DNA from: Ryuthela nishihirai
Lineage: Eukaryota > Arthropoda > Arachnida > Araneae > Heptathelidae
Reading direction: 5' to 3'
Length of the DNA: 64,000 nucleotides
Assembly: GCA_038380435.1 (NCBI GenBank)
Contig: JAWZYU010000030.1
Location: 65,173,817 to 65,237,816 of the forward strand
In this document: positions 58,251-64,000 of the stretch, in pieces
Layout: each line of letters opens with the position of its first letter
How positions within the stretch are numbered: position 1 is the stretch's first letter
Program-made: the position numbers and the translations under genes
Notes under the pieces: generated by a model
The model's database searches: none
Seen by the model: only the letters and a program-made list of their open reading frames with translations
What the model was told of the DNA's origin: nothing

Positions 58251-58286
58251 AAAGCAGCTGCTTGAGGGGGTATTTATTTTTTTATT
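58251..58286 (+). mobile_element. SINE-B tail fragment
   Basis: GCAGCTGCTTGAGGGGGTAT followed by TTATTTTTTTATTA is the SINE-B 3' end. Nothing further upstream is recognisable. A second, weaker tail-like piece is at 56878-56915. Confidence 0.75.
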
Positions 58287-58552
58287 ATAATATTTCAGAA
58301 GGTAAAACAATATATTTTTCCAATGTATAACTATGATGAAATATTTTTAAATATACGTGCAGTACCCACTTTATTCGGACCAGACCTCTGCTATGGCAAT
58401 GGGGGATTCGGAGTCAAAGCGCCCTGCTGACTATCTCAGTGGCTTCTTAAAGTTTTTGCGAAAAAAATGTGACTAAACAAACATTTCAAGAATCTAATAT
58501 ATACATTATCTCTACATAAGCAACATTTTATATTACGGTATTTCAGAGTAAA

Positions 58553-59610
58553 AACTTTTTGAGCACTATTCTTCTGTAGGTCAACGTGGACATAGAAGAA
58601 AATTGTCTCGAGCCGGGTGGATCAGAACTCACGATATCCTGATGACTTAAGTGTCCTGATGACTTAAGTCATCAGGGTTGGGTTGTTTTACCTCTGAGCG
58701 GCACTTTTTTGCACACAATGGGCTAAATGGCCACGTCACAAGGACCCCGAAGACTCAGAAGGTTGGGGGAGGGGACCCACTGGAACAGCTGTTGGGAGAC
58801 AGATGGTAGCCTCCCGTCAAGGCCATCCAGCGTGTTCTTTAACGTGCACAGGGTATGGCTCTCCCATACACGGGACCACGGCTTAACGTCCCATCCGACG
58901 GACGGCGGCCTTTCCAAGCCCATCGGTGTCCCCTACTGACCATGGGCAGGGCAGGGAATTTTGTGGAGATAAATCTCAACACTGACCCAGCTGGGACTCG
59001 AACTAAGTCATCAGGACATCGCTGCTGATCAACTATCATCTATTGCTGATGTTCAACCCCATCATTGCAGAATCGGCTACTGGTGGTTGCCTTATAACTA
59101 ACTGCAAGTGAAGGATCTGTTATTGCAGATCTCCCAGGCTCGGGCCCATGACAAGCCACGCGTCCATCAGATCCCACCCGGGTCAAGACAATTTTCCTCT
59201 ATGCCCACTTGACCTACAGCATAATAGTGTTCAAACAGTTGTTACTATGAAGTACTGTGATTTAAATGTTACTAATGTAACAGATTTACTAAAGACACCG
59301 AAGAACTGTGCACGAGAATCTAGGATAACCAAAAAAGAAGGCCAGTCAATTGTCCCATGGAGTATGGCTTGTCATAAGTCCCAGCCTGGGATATCTGCAA
59401 TAAGAAATCCTACATTTGCAGTTATAAGGCAGTCACCAGAGGCTGATTCTACAATGACGGGATTTAACATCCACAATAGCTGATAATTGATCGGCAGCGA
59501 TCTCTTGATGACTGTCAAGTCATCAGGAAATCGTGAGCAGATCCACTCGGCTCAAGACAATTTTCATCTCCGCCCACGTTGACCTACAGCATAATAGTGC
59601 TCAAAAAGTT
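58553..59610. mobile_element. Unclassified 1.06 kb inverted-repeat element
   Basis: The left end (AACTTTTTGAGCACTATT, through GTAGGTCAACGTGGAC, AAAATTGTCTCGAGCCG, to CCTGATGAC near 58645) reappears inverted at 59518-59610 with about one change in six. A third copy of the inner part, in the same direction as the right end, is at about 59168-59245. A SINE-A at 58677 sits inside. No target duplication or transposase was recognised. A 111-codon frame at 59148-59483 shows no known motif. Confidence 0.72.
58677..59003 (-). mobile_element. SINE-A, truncated inside the B box
   Basis: Minus strand, flanked by TAAGTCATCAGG (58665-58676, 59004-59015). The element stops at GGGACTCGAAC, so the A box and half of the B box are missing. 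Its target lies in the perfect 22 bp palindrome ending at 58676 (CCTGATGACTT and its complement). Confidence 0.93.
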
Positions 59611-59669
59611 GTTAACAACATTCGTTCAATATTTAAAGTTACAGCAGCTACTATATTTAGTATACTAGA

Positions 59670-60481
59670 GTTGGGTTGTTTTACCTCTGGGCGGTACTTT
59701 TTTGCACACCATGGGCTAAATGGCCAGGTCACAAGGACCCCAAAGGCTCAGAGAAGGTTGGGGGAGGGGACCCACTGGAACAGCTGTTGGGAGACAGATG
59801 GTAACCTCCCGTCAAGGTTGTTGGGTTGGGGTGTTTTTCCTCTGAGCGGCATTTTTTTTGTACACCATGGGCTAAATGGCCAGGTCACAAGGACCCCAAA
59901 GGCTCAGAGAAGGTTGGGGGAGGGGACCCACTGGAACAACTGTTGGGAGACAGATGGTAACCTCCCGTCAAGGTTGGGTTGGGGTGTTTTACCTCTGAGC
60001 GGCATTTTTTTGTACACCATGGGCTAAATGGCCAGGTCACAAGGACCCCAAAGGCTCAGAGAAGGTTGGGGGAGGGGACCCACTGGAACAGCTGTTGGGA
60101 GACAGATGGTAACCTCCCGTCAAGGTTGTTGGGTTGGGGTGTTTTTCCTCTGAGCGGCATTTTTTTGCACAACATGGGCTAAATGGCCAGGTCACAAGGA
60201 CCCCAAAGGCTCAGAGAAGGTTGGGGGAGGGGACCCACTGGAACAGCTGTTGGGAGACAGATGGTAACCTCCCGTCAAGGCCATCCAGCGTGTTCTTTAA
60301 CGTGCACAGGGTATGGCTCTCAGCACACGGGGCCACGGCTTAACGTCCCATCCGACAGCCTTTACCAAGGCCAGCTGGCCTTGGTAAAGGCCGTCGGATG
60401 ACCAGCCCCTACTGACCAGCTGGGACTCGAACCTAGGAACTGCAGACTACGAGCCTGGCGCGCTACCGACTGAGCCACCCC
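59670..60481 (-). mobile_element. SINE-A with four-unit tail array
   Basis: Minus strand, 812 bp, flanked by the perfect 12 bp duplication TAGTATACTAGA (59658-59669, 60482-60493). The 3' tail unit of about 155 bp is repeated four times (starts at about 59670, 59820, 59974 and 60127). The junctions read CGTCAAGGTTG followed by TTGGGTTGGGGTG. All units share CCCCAAAGGCTC and GGTAACCTCC, which differ from most other copies. The fourth unit continues into the centre and head. The centre is altered by a palindrome (60351-60398). Confidence 0.95.
60351..60398. repeat. 48 bp palindrome inside SINE-A
   Basis: TCCGACAGCCTTTACCAAGG followed by CCAGCTGG and then the complement of the first part, with one mismatched pair (60357/60392). 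It replaces part of the normal central segment between CCGACGG and the B box. No loop. Confidence 0.92.
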
Positions 60482-61739
60482 TAGTATACTAGATGCTATA
60501 TATATATATTCGTAGAGCAATTGAGATCGTCTGCGAAAAGTGTTCAAAATTGGAGAGAAAAAAAATACAGACTAATAAAAACATGTCGAAAGAAATATGT
60601 TTAAATATAATTATTAAAACAAATTTTAATTGGTACTACTTAGGATAAATGATTCGAAAAATCGGAATTTTTTTTATAATTGAATAATTTTTTGGCCTTT
60701 TTTAAAATATTTAAAAAGCTGCTGTTTTGAATCTGATTTTCTATTAATATGTTTCTGTTTCTAATAAAGTGAACAGTGAATGCAGATATGAGGCCAACAG
60801 ATGCAAGCACGCCTAATCCATTTCTTTTAAAAAATAAGCTGAAAAAAAGGTCTTATTCAAGAGATATGCAAAAACAAAATTATACTTATTTTGAAATTCT
60901 AAAATTTAAGCACAACGTACCTAATCCGACATGTTTATAAAATCTTTGAAAATATGTTAGATGCACTATAAAATCTGGGAAAATAAGTTAGAAAACCTTC
61001 TTTTTCCGTTTATTTACACCGAACTTTCTGTCGAGATAGTTGAGTGCACTAATTATTAAGCCTAGGTGCAATAATACTTCATATCACGGGAAGCAGCCGT
61101 TTCCTTGTGATAGTTTATTACAATTGCAGTCGTGAATGAGGCCCGACTAACGAGGCCACCAGAACCCGTCAGAAGTTCCGTGCGTGTTTTATGGAACGTC
61201 CAACAAGAACATTCAAGAAAGTTTTATTTCGGAATAGTTTATGTCGAGTACGTGAACATGTAGTGAAAGGATGCAATCGAAAAACTTTCAAAAATGAATT
61301 ACTATATCCACAAAAAACTCTGGAATCAAAAATCAGGAAACTAAAGTAAACACAGGCGAAAAAGATATTGTCGAAGTGAGTTAGAAAACGTTTCTTGCGA
61401 CTTATGTGTAGCCAGGACCGCGCGACAGTAAATATACCGGGCAAAACAAAAATCCCCCCCCCCCCCCACTCCCGAAAATTTTTTTTTATTATGAAACATT
61501 TGGTTGTCTATTCTATTATTGTCTGTTATATACGGTAGACAAGAAAATTTTGCAATATATTTTAAGTACATATCTAAAAACCACAAGGGCACCTTTGGCG
61601 CCTCCTGTGCAGTTGCTTCCCGGGCTATAACTCGCCCTTAGCTCCGACTCGGCGCGCATCGAAAGATTAAATTAAAAAATTAATCAACGAACGTCATCTA
61701 GATACAAAATAGACAGGATTTATCGGGCTGAGCCCTACA

Positions 61740-61975
61740 GAACCAAAGCTCATCTCCAATTATTATACAGAGCTTTCATTATCTAACTTATCAGGTATGC
61801 CATACGATCTCACGATCACAGAATCAAGACTTTTAGAAATCTATGAAGCTAACAACTACATGTTTCTGAACCTCCGAACATTTCTCAGGAATCTGCCTAC
61901 GAGAAAAAAACTGATCGAGACATTTCTTACCACCAATATCAAGGCATCCCGAAAGTTGGTAAAACTGTATTTATA
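61740..61975 (-). mobile_element. LINE-A RT fragment
   Basis: The minus strand matches 13160-13350 of the long LINE-A. Shared stretches on the plus strand here include AACTTATCAGGTAT(G/T)CCAT, CGATCTCACGATC, GAAATCT, ACATTTCTCA and CTACG. It is a short internal piece of the RT domain; the 60-codon plus frame in it is antisense. Confidence 0.75.
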
Positions 61976-62681
61976 TTAGATTTTTTCCCACAATGGATAA
62001 TTTAGGCATATCATTACCAAGGGTCTCCACAGAATTTTGATGGGGAATAAAAATTGCAGATACATACCAGTTTTGCATTGATTTTAATTTCTATCATTTC
62101 TTATATTTACCATACATATCATTAAAATATAAAGTACGACACACAATTTTGCAAGTTTGAAGTTATATATTTAAAATGATTTCCTTAATGAAGCATATTT
62201 GCAAGAAAAAAGTCCTCTTTAACTCTGTTGGTTGGAAGGGGGACTTTGAGCAGATTGCGATTAAAAACAATTCTTCAAACCTTTTGCCAAGAACAGAAAA
62301 TTCAATTAATTCGAACTTTACTCAGTAGATGGCAGAACGTGACGGACGCTGCACGAGCCAGGATGGTTCATCGCCAACCAACCAGTGTGGCCACTGGCCA
62401 CACAGAAAGAGCTCAGCATTATCAACACTCCTACACACCCTTTAGTTTGCTGCGAGGTAACTGAATGCCAAAAACGTTTTCTGAAATGTTAAAAATGTTT
62501 TTGTGGCCTACTCTTTTAATATCATGTCTCAGTGACTTGTTGACTTTCCACTGGGACGAAATCTAAAAAAGAGTATAGGGGTCAACTAATCACAGTTAAT
62601 TACGAATTCACATCTACATATCACTTATTAGTGGAAGATGTTGACAGCGGTTGCATTTTTACCTCCGATTAGGATTTTTGT

Positions 62682-63058
62682 GATTGGATTGTTTTACCTC
62701 TGAATGGCTCTTTTTATACACACAATAAGCTAAATGGCAAGGACACCGAGGGTTCAGAGAAGGTTGGGGAGAGGGCACCCACTGGATAGCTGTTAGAAGA
62801 GAGATGGTAGCCTCCCATCAAGGCCATCCAGCGTATTCTTTAACGTGCACAAGGTATGGCTCTCCCGCACATGGAAACACGGCTTAATATCCCATACGAC
62901 GGACGGCGGCCTTTCCAAGCCCATCGATGTCCCCCCCCCCCCGCTACTGAATAGGGCGGAGAGTTTTGTGGAGGTAAATCTCAACGCTGGTCTAGACGGC
63001 ACTCGAACGTGGGAACTGTAGAATACGACGCTGATGCGCTACCGACTGAGCCCCGCCC
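62682..63058 (-). mobile_element. Diverged SINE-A
   Basis: Minus strand. All parts are recognisable with substitutions; the B-box complement is GCACTCGAACG. A C run (62933-62942) interrupts the middle. Confidence 0.83.
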
Positions 63059-63189
63059 TCAAGCATCATGGGGAAATTGGAATTTATCGAACACTAAGGG
63101 TTGCATTATTTCGGACAAAAAGGAAATACCTTGAATGATCTAATAGTATTATTTATTATTCCCATCTTTAAAAACAAAATGTCAAAATT

Positions 63190-64000
63190 TTATGAGTCAC
63201 CTAACTCTGTCATAGTTTAAAACGTTTAGTGCGAATTATTGAAACTAAGAATTCGCAAAATTGTAGAGACCAAGATGAACAGTATGGATTTCGAAAGGCA
63301 ATAGTCACAGCAGATCTGATTCTTACATTAAGAGAGCTGATAGGGGAAGAGATTGGGGATGCCTAAAAGACTTTTTCTTAGCTTTTCATGAATTAAATAA
63401 AAGCCTTTGATAGGGTAGGAAGCAAACAGACTGGAGGGGCGTGGCAAAACAGTATAATACAGGAAGAAATGATTAATTAAGTCTGTAAGCACAGGAAGCT
63501 GTGTGACAACTAAATTTGGAAATACCGTCTGGTTGGATGTAAAGAGTGGATTATGACAAGGAAGTGTTCCTTCTCCTCCGTTATTCATCATTGCAAGGAT
63601 GTCAGGGGATGACATCGTTGATGATCATGGAGAAAGATAATGTGGTGATATAATCTAATTAACAGAAAAGAATTCCAACGAAGACAGATGGTATAAACTC
63701 GAGTCGGAGATTCTGTCTAAAGGTTAGTTTAGATAAGAGCGAAACCGTGGTTAACGATAGAAATGAAGGATGCAAAACAAACTCGCAGATAAAATTTTGG
63801 AAGAGGTAGAACAATATTTAGGGAGCGTACTTATGAAAAGTGGCAAGTGCGATCGAGATATTACAAAGATTCTATATAACTGTGTGTGGATTCCTATGGG
63901 CAGATGAGGTTCTTATCAGATGCAAAAATATTCTTACATGAGGTGTATTTTCTACTGATTTTAACGTAAGTTTCAGAAACTTGGAACATTTCAAGGATAT
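63190..64000 (+). mobile_element. Third LINE type: RT fragment, cut by window edge
   Basis: Broken plus-strand frames give DEQYGFRKAIVTADLILTLR (usually GFRKGRSTTDAIF), then IKAFDRVGSKQ, YRLVGCKEWIMTRKCSF and ERNEGCKTNSQIK, in the order of a non-LTR RT. The sequence differs from both LINE-A and the RT/RNase H LINE. Many stops. It probably continues past 64000. Confidence 0.78.

Larger units (their letters stand above)
55806..64000 (-). other. Probable upstream FLVCR intron
   Basis: Follows from the acceptor at 55807-55806 with no matching donor or N-terminal exon in view. Stretches 55920-56330, 57410-58250, 60490-61730 and 61980-62680 show no supported feature beyond homopolymers and unannotated frames. 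Confidence 0.6.

Noticed and set aside
61570..61670. GC-rich segment (CCCGGGCTATAACTCGCCC) as a possible promoter or LTR
   Set aside because: No matching second LTR, no TATA/initiator arrangement and no downstream gene.

Overview
The window reads as a repeat-rich invertebrate nuclear genome, most likely an arthropod (a chelicerate is my guess, not shown). The evidence is a spliced gene with GT-AG and one GC-AG introns, two tRNA-derived SINE families, several degraded non-LTR retrotransposons, hAT and Tc1/mariner-type MITEs, and AT-rich non-coding DNA. I see nothing prokaryotic: no operons, CRISPR or rRNA.

One host gene can be read. Nine coding exons on the minus strand, from 55805 down to 23247, join in phase into about 345 residues of an FLVCR-family transporter (major facilitator superfamily; heme/choline/ethanolamine transport). 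They cover roughly transmembrane segment 4 to the C-terminus. The first coding exon (N-terminus, TM1-3) is not visible and probably lies beyond 64000. The first intron shown has a GC donor. An in-frame stretch of 24 acidic codons follows the TGA stop.

The rest is a layered repeat landscape. SINE-A (about 380 bp, about 30 copies, 24 of 30 on the minus strand) has a tRNA-like head with A and B boxes at its 5' end. Its central block resembles a deeply conserved metazoan SINE domain, and its 3' end is CAACCCAACCC rather than poly-A. SINE-B (about 200 bp, about 15 copies) has a different tRNA-like head and ends in a TATTTATTTT-type tail. Many copies have clear 9-15 bp target-site duplications. Nesting orders events: SINE-A into SINE-A (619-1000), SINE-A into LINE-A (6363-6661, 11919-12327), and a hAT MITE into LINE-A (14216-14815). 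Some SINEs carry structural novelties: duplicated tails with a shared junction, a four-unit tail array, a duplicated tRNA head, and palindromes centred on CCAGCTGG.

Layout: 1-23246 is intergenic with LINE-A copies and SINEs. 23247-55805 is the FLVCR gene with its intronic repeats, including a 586 bp mariner-type MITE, a 227 bp near-perfect palindrome MITE, a decayed Tc1 transposase, and a two-frame-break RT/RNase H LINE. 55806-64000 is probably upstream intron, with more SINEs, an unclassified 1.06 kb inverted-repeat element and two RT fragments.
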